Shown: one piece after another, positions 1 to 8,996 of the stretch
How the letters are laid out: each line of letters opens with the position of its first letter
Numbering within the stretch: position 1 is the stretch's first letter
From: SAR324 cluster bacterium
Lineage (GTDB): Bacteria > SAR324 > XYD2-FULL-50-16
DNA length: 64,000 nt
Assembly (NCBI GenBank): GCA_028282885.1
Contig: JANQGX010000015.1
Location: 1 to 64,000 of the forward strand
Reading direction: 5' to 3'
Made by a program: the position numbers and the translations under genes
Notes under the pieces: generated by a model
Told to the model about the DNA's origin: nothing
The model's database searches: none
What the model saw: only the letters and a program-made list of their open reading frames with translations

Positions 1-112
1 TTATCAACATATTGCGCTGTATCTAGCTATTTTATTTGTCTTTTTAACTTACCTTCATTCTTTTCTAAAGCCTTACCCACACAATTTTGGTGCACCCGGA
101 TTTACACGGTGC

Positions 113-141
113 TTGACAATTGGTGATGTGTTCACTAGTAT
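113..141 (+). promoter_or_regulatory. Sigma-70-like promoter for the PEGA-repeat protein gene
   Basis: A perfect TTGACA -35 hexamer (113-118) is followed, after exactly 17 bases, by TAGTAT (136-141), which matches the -10 consensus at four of six positions. It lies about 130 bases before the chosen ATG at 269, and no open frame on the plus strand before it looks like a gene end. The remaining upstream bases (1-112) are AT-rich and hold nothing else I can name. Predicted from hexamers and spacing only. Confidence 0.5.
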
Positions 142-268
142 CCATCCCAGCCAACAGCTAAAATTCAGTAAAAATCTGTTCAAAGTCGGAAAAATCAGTT
201 TCTTCTGTACGTGTTTTTATTCAATAAACCAACGCCGACAATTATTTGATATAAGCAAGCATTCTTCA

Positions 269-2452
269 ATGGATCACAACCAGATGAACGCTGGAGTTAA
301 CAAATCTAGTTTTTTCCTTTTGGTGCTAGTTATGGTTTTGCTGCCAGCATTGGCAAATGCAAGAACCGTGGAACAGGCAACTCACAACGTCGTTGGGCAA
401 TTGAAGGCTCATGGATTAAATCGGAAAGGAAATAGTGAAATCATTATTGAATTTGTCAATTACCATTCGCGGAGATTTGATCGTCAGGCGAGAATAATCC
501 AGGGTGAGCTTTTCTCCGCTTTGCAGGTGCAATTTCCTGATGCCAGGATTTTGCTGAAGGAGGAAGCTTTGGTTGGTATCTCTTCTTCGGCCGTTTTCAT
601 CAAGGGAACATACAGAGCTGAAGGTATCAGGAATATTATTGAGTTATCTGCAGTTGAACAGGTTAGTGGTCGACTGCTGGCAAAAGCGGATGATTATTTC
701 AATGTGGAGAGAGACAAATATGAAAGCTTGGTAGTAGTGATGCCAATTGATGCACCAAGTCTGGATAAGGATGTTTCGGTTACCTTCAGTAAAATACTAA
801 GGTCAGCCCTTTCCAGGACCGGCGCCTTTAACCTGGTTAGCTCCGGTGTTGTTGATAGTGTCGATGCGGATGAGATTCAGCGGCAGTACCAGTGCAGCAG
901 GGAAGAATGCAGCACAATTGTGGCCGAACAGGTTAATGCCAACCAGGTGATTACTCCTCAATATGCCAGAATCACCGAAGGGCTTTTCTTTCTGACTGCG
1001 AGCCTGAAAGACATTAAAACCGGAAGAACCATCAGGGAAGAGGCAATTCAGCACGATGGTGATATCAAGACCCTGCCTCAGGAACTCAACAATCTGGCTA
1101 CCAAACTGACTGGCTCCGGAATGCCTGTGACTCCGGTTGTCCCCGCTCCAACATCTACCCGCTCAACCCGAACCGGTATGCTGGTCATTAAGTCCATCCC
1201 CACCAAAGCTGAAATCGAAATTGACGGCATTAAAATGAAGGAGTTAACCGATGCATTGTTGCAGGGTATTGCGGTGGGTAAACATACCATTACTGTCCAA
1301 AAAGGATTGCTCGGGGCCAGCAAAGAAGTGATGATTTTACCTGATAAGGCAGAAGAGATTTTTTTAAACCTGGAATTACAGATGGCCAATCTTCAGATCA
1401 CTTCTTCACCCAATGCTTCTGTTTACTTGGATGGTGAGCATCGAGGAGAAACTCCTTTAATTATCAGCACGGAAGCCGGCGAGCATCAGTTGGAAATCAA
1501 GCATAACGATTACATAACCCACAGCGAATCAGTCGTCGCCAATCCTCGTCGAATTAACAGGGTTGATGCTCAATTGATGCTTTTGCCAATCCTTAATGTC
1601 GATTCCAATCCGGTTGGAGCATCTGTTTATGTCGACGGGGCAGAAAAAGGAATAACACCAGTTGCGCTTAACATAGAACCTGGGACATACGAAGTGGAGT
1701 TACGAAAAGATGGTTTTCAAACCATCCGGCAAAAAAAAGAAATCTTTGCCTATCAGGAAAACAGAATCGAGACAGTCCTGAAGAAAACAATAAACCTGTA
1801 CATCTCTGTAACGCCTCCTGGTTCCTGGTTGACCGTAGACGGGAAGAAGGTTGAACTAATTGGAGAGGATAAGCTCACCTATAAAAATCATCAGGAATCA
1901 ATTGAAGCACATCTCCAACTACCGGCAGGAGAATACAAACTCAAAGCCGGACATCCCCAGGGAGTGGATTTGGAGAAGATTGATTTGATCCTAAGGGATG
2001 ACAGAGATGAAAAGTGGCAAACTATCCAAATTGATCTTAGTGAAAGCCAACTGGATGATTTAAAACAAACGGAATCCGAATCTGATCTAATAGCTTGGCG
2101 AACCAAGTTTACCACTTCGCTGGTGGGAGGCATATTGTCCGGTGTCTATGCCTATCTGCAATATCAGCAAGCACTAACTGCCAGAGATGAACAGAAAGAG
2201 AGTGAAGAGGCAATCCTCTCAACAACAACATCCGAAGAAGGCAGTTATCACAGGGAAAGAGCCATAAATCTAAATAGTGAAGTTAAAAAATGTAATAGAA
2301 ATAGTCAGACCGGAATACTTACATCAGTAGTTTTATTTGGGATTTCACTATGGTTGTGGAATAATTCCCCAGAGGAACAGACGCCAGTTTCATGGAGCCC
2401 TGTTATTTCTGATACATCCGAAATAGGGCTTTCCTTCAACTCATCGTTTTAA
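269..2452 (+). CDS. Secreted/envelope protein with PEGA repeats and C-terminal membrane segments
   Basis: About 727 residues from the chosen ATG. The frame stays open upstream to a TTG at 113, but residues after the ATG at 269 (or 284) form a clean signal peptide: a short polar start, a hydrophobic run (FFLLVLVMVLLPALA) and an ANA cleavage site. The first 300 residues form an unidentified periplasmic region. Three or four PEGA-type beta repeats follow (about residues 305-580), recognisable by repeated patterns such as SVYLDGEHRGETPL and SVYVDGAEKGITPV. The tail has two hydrophobic segments (near SLVGGILSGVYAYL and ILTSVVLFGISLWLW), so the protein probably ends in the membrane. PEGA domains are common in surface and S-layer-associated proteins; the exact role is unknown. 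It is followed closely by two DUF1566 genes, suggesting a small surface-protein block. Confidence 0.8.
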   Translation: MDHNQMNAGVNKSSFFLLVLVMVLLPALANARTVEQATHNVVGQLKAHGLNRKGNSEIIIEFVNYHSRRFDRQARIIQGELFSALQVQFPDARILLKEEALVGISSSAVFIKGTYRAEGIRNIIELSAVEQVSGRLLAKADDYFNVERDKYESLVVVMPIDAPSLDKDVSVTFSKILRSALSRTGAFNLVSSGVVDSVDADEIQRQYQCSREECSTIVAEQVNANQVITPQYARITEGLFFLTASLKDIKTGRTIREEAIQHDGDIKTLPQELNNLATKLTGSGMPVTPVVPAPTSTRSTRTGMLVIKSIPTKAEIEIDGIKMKELTDALLQGIAVGKHTITVQKGLLGASKEVMILPDKAEEIFLNLELQMANLQITSSPNASVYLDGEHRGETPLIISTEAGEHQLEIKHNDYITHSESVVANPRRINRVDAQLMLLPILNVDSNPVGASVYVDGAEKGITPVALNIEPGTYEVELRKDGFQTIRQKKEIFAYQENRIETVLKKTINLYISVTPPGSWLTVDGKKVELIGEDKLTYKNHQESIEAHLQLPAGEYKLKAGHPQGVDLEKIDLILRDDRDEKWQTIQIDLSESQLDDLKQTESESDLIAWRTKFTTSLVGGILSGVYAYLQYQQALTARDEQKESEEAILSTTTSEEGSYHRERAINLNSEVKKCNRNSQTGILTSVVLFGISLWLWNNSPEEQTPVSWSPVISDTSEIGLSFNSSF

Positions 2453-2473
2453 AACATTAATGAGTATCTCAGG

Positions 2474-3481
2474 ATGGAAAACGTTTGGTTGCCTAAAATC
2501 GCTGCAACTTGGTCTTTATTTCTCAACAGGACCAAACCGAATGTTTTATATGCCCTCGGTGCATTGAAATTACACCTGATCTTACTATCTATGATTATCC
2601 TTCTTTACGGGTGTAAGGTTGATGAATCTCAAAAGGCGAATGACTACTATGATCTGCAGGACACAACCATTTATGGTATTGGACCTAGCAACCCCAATAT
2701 CATAATTAATGGAGGCGATGCATCTACGGATTCGATGATTGTTTCCCTGAGCCTATCTGCCACAGACAACCGTGGAGTCATTGCTTATTCTGCTTCAGAA
2801 TCGTCTATCATGCCCCAGACGGACAACATGACTAGGGTCGATGATAACGGTACTCCCATTAACAGTGATTGGACATTGGTGGCTTCATCAACTCACTACT
2901 CAGATACAGTCGATTTTGAGCTAAGCACTGGCACGGGATATAAGACTGTTTATGTTTGGTTTGCAGATGATGAAAAACAGACTACAGATCTAGTTTTTGA
3001 TTCTATTTTTTATGATTTCAAGTGGACCGTATCCGATACAGGGCAAACAGCTTCCTATACCGATACCGTTGGTGAGGATTCAGACTATTCTATTAATCCT
3101 CCCAACTTTACCAATAATGGTGATGGAACTGTAACTGATCATAATACCAATCTTATGTGGCAGAGAGTCGATAGTGAAGATGATTATTCTTGGACGGAAG
3201 CTGCTGAATATTGCTCGAATCTTACCTTGGCCAACAAATCTAACTGGCGGGTACCAACTCGAAGAGAACTGATTAGTATTGTTAATTACGGAGCATCAAA
3301 CCCGGCAATCGATACCAATTATTTTCCATATGCAAATTCTTCAATTTACTGGACTACCACAATATTTGCAGACAATGCATCGGATAAATGGGTGGTCGAT
3401 TTCGATAAAGGTGAAGTGAATTATTACAACGATTACAGTTATAATAGATTTAATGTCCGTTGTGTTCGAAATAAAAAGTAA
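2474..3481 (+). CDS. Lipoprotein with C-terminal DUF1566 (Lcl) domain
   Basis: A 335-residue protein. The N-terminus has an unusually long polar lead (about 35 residues) before a hydrophobic stretch ending in a lipobox-like LLYGC, so the true start may be internal; no strong ribosome site decides it. Beyond the cysteine comes a region rich in S, T and D, possibly a beta-sandwich. The last 120 residues match the DUF1566 pattern: DGTVTDHNTNLMWQR, a WTEAAEYC segment, NWRVPTRREL, a YWTTT segment and a terminal RCVR. DUF1566 modules are seen in secreted bacterial proteins and are structurally lectin-like or formylglycine-enzyme-like, but have no settled function. The next gene is a shorter paralogue of the same domain. 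Confidence 0.75.
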   Translation: MENVWLPKIAATWSLFLNRTKPNVLYALGALKLHLILLSMIILLYGCKVDESQKANDYYDLQDTTIYGIGPSNPNIIINGGDASTDSMIVSLSLSATDNRGVIAYSASESSIMPQTDNMTRVDDNGTPINSDWTLVASSTHYSDTVDFELSTGTGYKTVYVWFADDEKQTTDLVFDSIFYDFKWTVSDTGQTASYTDTVGEDSDYSINPPNFTNNGDGTVTDHNTNLMWQRVDSEDDYSWTEAAEYCSNLTLANKSNWRVPTRRELISIVNYGASNPAIDTNYFPYANSSIYWTTTIFADNASDKWVVDFDKGEVNYYNDYSYNRFNVRCVRNKK

Positions 3482-3567
3482 GGCGAATAAATGGTTTATT
3501 GAATAGACAATAGTTTGAAAAACAGTCTGAAAGATCTGAACAATATAGATCAAATAGGTTAATTAGA

Positions 3568-4032
3568 ATGAAAAAAGCATTGATTAGTATTTTTTTTTGT
3601 GCCCAGTTAGTTTTCCTGATTCGTCCAAATTTTTTATTGGCCTCGGACTTTATTAATAATTTTAATGGAACTATTACCGATAATGAGACGAGCTTGATTT
3701 GGCAACAGGATCCAACGCATGACACGTGGGAGAATGCCCTGGTGTATTGTGAGAATCTGTACTTGGGAGGATGGAGTGATTGGCGTCTGCCCAATATCCG
3801 AGAATTAGAATCCATTATGGATGAGAACAGAGCTTATCCGGCCATTAATACAGAATATTTTCCAGATTACTCTGACGAAAGCTTTTGGTCTTCAACGACA
3901 GATGATGGTATCTCGAGTTTTGCATGGTGCGTTTCTTTATCCGTAGGCCGGGTATATAGCGACTTTAAATCGAATTATTATATTGATTATAGTCGATATT
4001 TCCGTTGCGTGAGGGGAGGAGAAAATGACTGA
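3568..4032 (+). CDS. Secreted DUF1566 (Lcl) domain protein
   Basis: 154 residues: a signal peptide (KKALISIFFCAQLVFLI, probable cleavage after LLAS) and then a single DUF1566 domain. The landmarks are the same as in the preceding gene: NGTITDNETSLIWQQ, WENALVYCENL, DWRLPNIREL, FWSSTT and a terminal FRCVRGG. It lacks the lipobox and the middle region of its neighbour, so it looks like a tandem, reduced paralogue. Probably exported to the periplasm or cell surface. No function can be assigned. Confidence 0.75.
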   Translation: MKKALISIFFCAQLVFLIRPNFLLASDFINNFNGTITDNETSLIWQQDPTHDTWENALVYCENLYLGGWSDWRLPNIRELESIMDENRAYPAINTEYFPDYSDESFWSSTTDDGISSFAWCVSLSVGRVYSDFKSNYYIDYSRYFRCVRGGEND

Positions 4033-4092
4033 AAACAGTTTTTTGAATTCGAATGTTTTGTGATGAAACTATAGAATTTCATTTAATCGATT

Positions 4093-6213
4093 GTGGCACT
4101 TAGAAAAGCAGTACCATTAGCTGTTCCATTTATCGCGATGGTATTGATTCTGATGCTGGGTTTTACTTTGCGTATTGAGGATCTATCGCAATGGCGAGAA
4201 AGCCCGGGAAGAGCTTTTCTTCAGAATAAGCCCCTGCTAACTGCTTATGATGGATATTACTACCTGAACCTCTCCCGTGATCTGCTTCAGGAGTCTTACG
4301 AGCCGATCGATGCCAAACGTGGAGTACCCTCCGGACATCTCCGACCGTTCCCCCCGCCCTTGCTTTCGGTTTTAGGGACATTGATAGCAAAGGTCACAAA
4401 TCTCTCTCTGGACTGGATCGGTGTTTTCCTACCCGCATTTCTGGGTGTCCTCCTGGCCCTGCCCCTGTTTTTCCTGGGCAGAAATTTGGGAGGTGTGGGA
4501 ATGGGGTTGGTTTCAGCTCTTTTTTGTCTTGCCCTTCCTGAATACATTTATCGCAGCGGCTTTGGCTGGTTCGATACCGATTGTCTGAATGTTACTTTTG
4601 TATTGTTTACAGCTTTTTTCTTCCTGAAGTTTGGAGAGGTAAAAAGTTTAAACCGCTATCTATACCTTTTAAGTGCTTTCGTTAGCGCCGGTCTCTTCTA
4701 CTGGTGGTGGGATTCGGCGTCTGCCATTGTTATCTTTACTACTCTTATCAACTTTCTAGTTGTAATTTTATTTTTCTATCGACCCGCGAGTAAGATAGAG
4801 GGTTTGCTTTTTTCAGGTTTGTTGCTGTCAATAATAATTTTGGCGATTAGCCTGATAGGGTTTAAAAGCTTGATCGAAATACGAAACTCTATTCGATTTT
4901 TGGTCAATTTTTTGAGCATTGTAAGCAATCATCCCATGGTTTTTCCATCAATCGCCAGTTCAATCTCGGAGCTATCGTCTCCAAGCTTCAGTGAGGTTGT
5001 TTACAGGACTTCCGGCAGTGTTTTTGTGTTTTTCGCAGCCATCCTGGGATTAATCAGTATCGTTATGGTCAAGCCCAGGCAGATTTTCTACCTTATTGTC
5101 CCCGGTTGCTTGGGTGTTCTGGGTGTTTTCTATGCAATGCGTTTTTTGATTTTTTTAGTGCCTATTGTTGCCTTTGGATTGGGAGCGCTTGTTCACAGTA
5201 TTTGGAAACTTCGAAAAAAAATCACTGCCGCCTATTTACTCACTCCAATATTGCTGATTTTTCTCTTTTTTCCTTCGTTTAAGATAAATCATCAAACGGT
5301 GTTCTGGCCAAAGGAACCTCCATCTATTGTATCCGGAATGATCGCTGCCCGTCTGTTAACTCCGGAATCTTCGATCATCTGGACCTGGTGGGATCATGGG
5401 TATGCAATGAGATATTGGGCAGATCGCGGGGTTATAACTGATGGAGGATATATCTCTGGTGAGTTGGCTTACTACAATGCACTTCCTCTGGCAGTCGATG
5501 ATGAACGACTGGCTGCCAATTTCATCCGTTTTTATTCAGTCAGGGGTAAACTTGGCATGAATAAGCTATTCAGGGCTTTTAATGGGGATCATGCAACAGC
5601 AATGCGATTTCTCAAATCTGCTTTAGCCGGAGGGCCTAACAAAGTTTATGCAGCTATTGATTCATTTAAGCTCTCATATTCCTATCCGATTGCGCTTGGA
5701 GATCATTCTGAAGAATGGAAGGATTTTTTATATCCAGGTAGTTCAAAACCCGTATACCTGTTTTTAGACTGGAGGCTCACCCAGACAATCGACTATTGGT
5801 TTCGTTTAGGGACGTGGGATTTTGCCAAACTTGAAGGTAAAAAACCTAGCTATGATCTTTTTTTGAACTTGAAAATCAAAGAGAATCATATCAAAGCCTG
5901 GAAGAATAATCGCCAAATTGTTGTTGATCGAACGACTGGTGATGCCAAAACAGGTGCCAGGAAAGCCAGTATCTCACGGATAAGTATTTCAGATGAGAAG
6001 AATTACTCAATTGATAGGCACTTTCAAGAGGAAGGATTGGATGTTGAAATATCGACTTTTCATCAGACTGTTGCACTAATGGATAGATCGGTTTCGGATT
6101 CAGTTTTTAATCGACTCTTTCACCGTCAACAGGACAACTCCGGATATTTTAAATCCGTTGCGAGAAAATTCAGAGCCTGGCATTTGTGGGAAGTAATGGC
6201 TGATAAGCCTTGA
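4093..6213 (+). CDS. STT3/PglB-like oligosaccharyltransferase (GT-C fold membrane protein)
   Basis: 706 residues with a GTG start (the next in-frame ATG is residue 16). The N-terminal two thirds are a polytopic membrane region of roughly a dozen segments; the C-terminal part is a soluble periplasmic domain. Three STT3 landmarks are visible: an acidic site in the first external loop (AYDGYYYL, D53), a second acidic motif (GWFDTDCLN, D161 and D163), and WWDHG at residues 432-436, matching the WWD[YH]G motif that reads the acceptor sequon. STT3/PglB proteins transfer lipid-linked oligosaccharide to asparagine of exported proteins. No glycan-synthesis genes are adjacent, so the donor is unknown. 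It sits just after the PEGA and DUF1566 exported proteins, which are plausible but unproven targets. It converges with the next gene. Confidence 0.8.
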   Translation: MALRKAVPLAVPFIAMVLILMLGFTLRIEDLSQWRESPGRAFLQNKPLLTAYDGYYYLNLSRDLLQESYEPIDAKRGVPSGHLRPFPPPLLSVLGTLIAKVTNLSLDWIGVFLPAFLGVLLALPLFFLGRNLGGVGMGLVSALFCLALPEYIYRSGFGWFDTDCLNVTFVLFTAFFFLKFGEVKSLNRYLYLLSAFVSAGLFYWWWDSASAIVIFTTLINFLVVILFFYRPASKIEGLLFSGLLLSIIILAISLIGFKSLIEIRNSIRFLVNFLSIVSNHPMVFPSIASSISELSSPSFSEVVYRTSGSVFVFFAAILGLISIVMVKPRQIFYLIVPGCLGVLGVFYAMRFLIFLVPIVAFGLGALVHSIWKLRKKITAAYLLTPILLIFLFFPSFKINHQTVFWPKEPPSIVSGMIAARLLTPESSIIWTWWDHGYAMRYWADRGVITDGGYISGELAYYNALPLAVDDERLAANFIRFYSVRGKLGMNKLFRAFNGDHATAMRFLKSALAGGPNKVYAAIDSFKLSYSYPIALGDHSEEWKDFLYPGSSKPVYLFLDWRLTQTIDYWFRLGTWDFAKLEGKKPSYDLFLNLKIKENHIKAWKNNRQIVVDRTTGDAKTGARKASISRISISDEKNYSIDRHFQEEGLDVEISTFHQTVALMDRSVSDSVFNRLFHRQQDNSGYFKSVARKFRAWHLWEVMADKP

Positions 6214-6228
6214 TGTGAGGGTTTCGAA

Positions 6229-6756
6229 TCAAGCTAAGAACATCTCCAGATCATCCCGGATCATTTTTTCAGCTAATCGGATAATCCTCCCTGAATATCT
6301 CCCAATTCCGATTATTTCAGATATCTTCTCGTTGCAGGATGAATCTGATATTGCTCCGCACATTTTTTGGATCTTGGGGACGAGAAGGGCATTGATGAAG
6401 GGCAGGCTGTTTTTGTGGCAGTATCTGGCGGCTTTGCGGTCATCCAGTAGTATAAAACCAACGGTTCCGTTTTGATAGAGCAGAATGGTCTCTCTTTCGC
6501 CCGGGTTTAGGGCTTGAAGTTCGGGATCGGTTCGTTGGGCGGATTTGGAGATGTCACTCAGCTTCATCACTTTGATCCTGCCATCAGAACAGATTGACTG
6601 AAACAAACCAGCGCTTTGATAGCTGTTTTTGGTCAATTCACGATAGGCCGCTTTTGCGAAAATCACTTGATAGAGCCCGGTAAGGTAGGCCAGAAGGTCT
6701 TCTTTCTCCAGAAGAATAGCAGAAGAGGAATCCAATAGAACGGCTTTCTTTTTCAT
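6229..6756 (-). CDS. PIN-like domain protein next to the lysine regulator
   Basis: About 175 residues from the internal ATG at 6756; an in-frame ATG at 6786 would overlap the regulator by 26 bases. The protein opens with KKAVLLDSSSAILL, like the first strand and catalytic Asp of PIN nucleases. It continues with LNPGERETILL and GFILLDDRKAARYC, which hold further conserved acidic positions, then LPFINALLV. This pattern resembles the DUF3368/VapC-like predicted nuclease group. No antitoxin-sized partner is visible, and the gene starts four bases after the regulator stop, so it is probably cotranscribed with the LysR gene. Activity as an RNase is inference only. Confidence 0.6.
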   Translation of the reverse strand: MKKKAVLLDSSSAILLEKEDLLAYLTGLYQVIFAKAAYRELTKNSYQSAGLFQSICSDGRIKVMKLSDISKSAQRTDPELQALNPGERETILLYQNGTVGFILLDDRKAARYCHKNSLPFINALLVPKIQKMCGAISDSSCNEKISEIIGIGRYSGRIIRLAEKMIRDDLEMFLA

Positions 6757-6760
6757 GAAT

Positions 6761-7651
6761 TTATTGATGGAGGAGATTTTTTGCATGGTTCAGCAACTGC
6801 CGGGTCATGTCTTCCAACAGGTTAGATTTCAGATTCCAACAGTGCCAGTAGAGTTTCACATGTAGTGTCTGATCAGGACAGAGATTGATCAGCTTTCCAG
6901 ATTCAAGTCGGGATTTGCTCTCCTGCTCGGGCAGTAGGCCATAGGCAAGACCGGAATCAATAAAGTCGGCATAGGTTTTGGTTGAAGGAACATAATGGAT
7001 AGGTGGTCGCCGGGGAATCTCATCCAGGAACAGGCGAAAAAACTGCAGATACATCTCATCCTTTCTGTCAAACAGTATAAGGGGTGCCCGACTGACAGAT
7101 TCTGTGTTAACTCCCTGTGAAAACCATTGATCTGCGAAATTCTCTGTTGCCACCAAATGATAGTTCATCCAGCCGAGATATTCCACACGGCATCCCTGCA
7201 TGGGCTGGTCTTTGACACTGATACAGCCAATAACATCACCATCTTTCAGCAGCTTGTGTGTCTGCTCCTGATCAGCCGCCCTGAATTCGAGAACAACATT
7301 CCGTTTTAAAAGAAAAGGAGATACTGCCTGATGGAGCCAGGTTGAAAGACAATCCCTGTTAGTACCGACGGCCAGGGAGACGAACTCTTCCCTTTCGCTG
7401 GGAATCAAGGCATTAAAGAGATCATCCTCCAGCCTTTTGACCTGGAGATAGTGTTTGATCATCTGTTGGCCTGCAGCAGTTGCTGTGGGCGGAGTTGTCC
7501 GGGCAATGACTACCTGTCGGCTCTGTTCTTCCAGTTGCTTGATCCTCTGGGAAACCGCAGACTGGGTAAGATGCAGGTACCGGGCAGCCTTGTCAAAACC
7601 ACCTTCCTGAATGACCACCGCCAGCGCTTCCAATAGTTTATAATCCAGCAT
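6761..7651 (-). CDS. LysR-type transcriptional regulator, ArgP/LysG-like
   Basis: 296 residues with an N-terminal winged helix-turn-helix (about 2-60). The opening LDYKLLEALAVVIQEGGFDKAA and then LTQSAVSQRIKQLEEQ is the start typical of the ArgP (IciA)/LysG branch. A substrate-binding domain follows (about 90-296). ArgP and LysG are known to sense lysine and other basic amino acids. Here the gene is divergent from a complete lysine fermentation operon, so lysine-dependent control of that operon is the natural inference. The gap between them carries a 23-bp perfect inverted repeat 52 bases before this start. I assigned the ArgP branch from the N-terminus; the ligand is not visible in the sequence. 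Confidence 0.85.
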   Translation of the reverse strand: MLDYKLLEALAVVIQEGGFDKAARYLHLTQSAVSQRIKQLEEQSRQVVIARTTPPTATAAGQQMIKHYLQVKRLEDDLFNALIPSEREEFVSLAVGTNRDCLSTWLHQAVSPFLLKRNVVLEFRAADQEQTHKLLKDGDVIGCISVKDQPMQGCRVEYLGWMNYHLVATENFADQWFSQGVNTESVSRAPLILFDRKDEMYLQFFRLFLDEIPRRPPIHYVPSTKTYADFIDSGLAYGLLPEQESKSRLESGKLINLCPDQTLHVKLYWHCWNLKSNLLEDMTRQLLNHAKNLLHQ

Positions 7652-7970
7652 AATTTCATTAGTAATTCTAATTAAATATAAATAAAATTAATTTTACTTC
7701 TCATGGAATATAGACTATATTCCATAATGAATCAACTACTCTTTGGGCGAATTTCAAACAGATTGATCAGGAAAACCGGCGAAAAAAGAGATATCTCTGA
7801 GTTCCGGTAAAGGCTCCTTCCAACAATTTATTGATCACGGATTTTGTTTAACAGACTTATTGTCGGATTGGACGTCGGTTGCTTGTTTCAGACGCATGCT
7901 CTTTCGATCAGATAAACTCTCCGGATAAACGTATTTGGCACAAATCTATTCACGCCATTAAGGATTACCT
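7652..7970. promoter_or_regulatory. Divergent control region between the lysR-type gene and kce
   Basis: 319 bases with no gene. The side nearest the regulator (about 7655-7700) is extremely AT-rich and should melt easily. The 23-bp inverted repeat at 7703-7725 is listed separately. On the kce side I see no convincing -35/-10 pair; TTGATC near 7828 is a weak -35 candidate. The kce ATG is preceded by AAGGATTACCT, an adequate ribosome-binding site. Confidence 0.55.
7703..7725. promoter_or_regulatory. Perfect inverted repeat, candidate operator of the ArgP-like regulator
   Basis: Arms of 11 bases (ATGGAATATAG at 7703-7713 and its exact complement CTATATTCCAT at 7715-7725) flank a single central A. 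LysR-type regulators bind interrupted dyads with a T-N11-A core, often in exactly this kind of divergent gap. It is 52 bases upstream of the regulator ATG and about 245 bases upstream of kce, so autoregulation and activation of kce are both possible. Symmetry is seen; binding is inferred. Confidence 0.6.
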
Positions 7971-8786
7971 ATGAAGAAAACGATAATCACCTGTGCCATA
8001 ACAGGTGCGGAGACCACCAGACAGCATAATCCGAATTTACCATTGACACCGGAAGAGATTGCCGATGCCGCCGCCGAAGCTTGTCTGACCGGCGCTTCAA
8101 TCCTGCATCTTCACGTCAGAGATGCGAATGGTGAACCCACGCAGGATGTTGACGTTTTCAAAGCGGTCATTGAAGAGGTTCGTCGTAAGTGTGACATTGT
8201 TATAGAGGTTACAACAGGAGGTGCTGTGGGCATGACCCTTGAGGAACGTCTCCAGCCCCTTCAATTGGAACCGGAGATGGCATCTTTGGATTGCGGTACC
8301 TGTAATTTCGGTGATGACTATCTTGTAAACACCCTGCCTATGGTCAGGGAAGCGGCAGAGCAGATGAATCGCTATAAGGTCCGAGCGACCTTTGAGTGTT
8401 TTGATCTTTCCCATGTCGATACATCGATGCTGTTGATCAAAGAGGGACTCATCAAACCGCCGTTTCATTACGGATTTGTTTTGAATGTCCCCGGGGGGAT
8501 TCGGTATGATGCGGAAACCCTGGGTATCTTTGTGAACAGGATTCCCAAAGATGCGTTTTGGACAGTTATGGGTATTGGTGGGAAAGCAAACCTGGCAGCA
8601 GTTTATGGCGCTATCGTGTATGGAGGTTTTATACGCGTGGGTTTTGAAGACAATGTCTATTTCACAAAAGGCGTGCTGGCCGAGAGCAATGCTCAATTGG
8701 TGGAACGAGCGGCGAAAATCACAAAAGATGCGGGTTGTGACATTGCAACCCCTTCAGATGTAAGGCAGATGCTATCATTGCGGTAA
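7971..8786 (+). CDS. kce: 3-keto-5-aminohexanoate cleavage enzyme (Kce, BKACE family)
   Basis: 271 residues, the usual family length. Kce condenses 3-keto-5-aminohexanoate with acetyl-CoA and splits it to L-3-aminobutyryl-CoA and acetoacetate in lysine fermentation. The zinc ligands are visible in ILHLHVRD (H46 and H48, the same numbers as in the characterised Cloacimonas enzyme). Also visible are E14 in ITGAETTR and a late acidic ligand in RVGFEDNVYF. It is the first gene of the operon and is followed by kdd, which makes its substrate. The start is supported by AAGG five bases upstream. The 210 bases to kdd contain no further gene. Confidence 0.95.
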   Translation: MKKTIITCAITGAETTRQHNPNLPLTPEEIADAAAEACLTGASILHLHVRDANGEPTQDVDVFKAVIEEVRRKCDIVIEVTTGGAVGMTLEERLQPLQLEPEMASLDCGTCNFGDDYLVNTLPMVREAAEQMNRYKVRATFECFDLSHVDTSMLLIKEGLIKPPFHYGFVLNVPGGIRYDAETLGIFVNRIPKDAFWTVMGIGGKANLAAVYGAIVYGGFIRVGFEDNVYFTKGVLAESNAQLVERAAKITKDAGCDIATPSDVRQMLSLR

Positions 8787-8996
8787 AGTCGGACGGGTCG
8801 TCATTAGAAAGATTCTCTTGGCTTTGATGAATTAAAAAATGATAAAGCGTCCGGGGAGATTTAACCAAGCTCATCACTTTTCCTGCCCAGCCCGGTTATT
8901 TGGTGAGTGGGAATAGAACTTACAACTTCAACATTTGGCATTTTCCAAAGAGGGTAGAGCCCTCTTCTTAACCTCATTCTAAAAAAAGGATTAGTC

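Noticed and set aside
113..268. Upstream extension of the PEGA protein from a TTG at 113
   Set aside because: It would bury the signal peptide 50 residues inside the protein, and the TTG belongs to a TTGACA promoter hexamer.
6215..6475. 86-residue plus-strand frame after the STT3 gene
   Set aside because: Lies entirely opposite the PIN-domain gene and has no coding character of its own.
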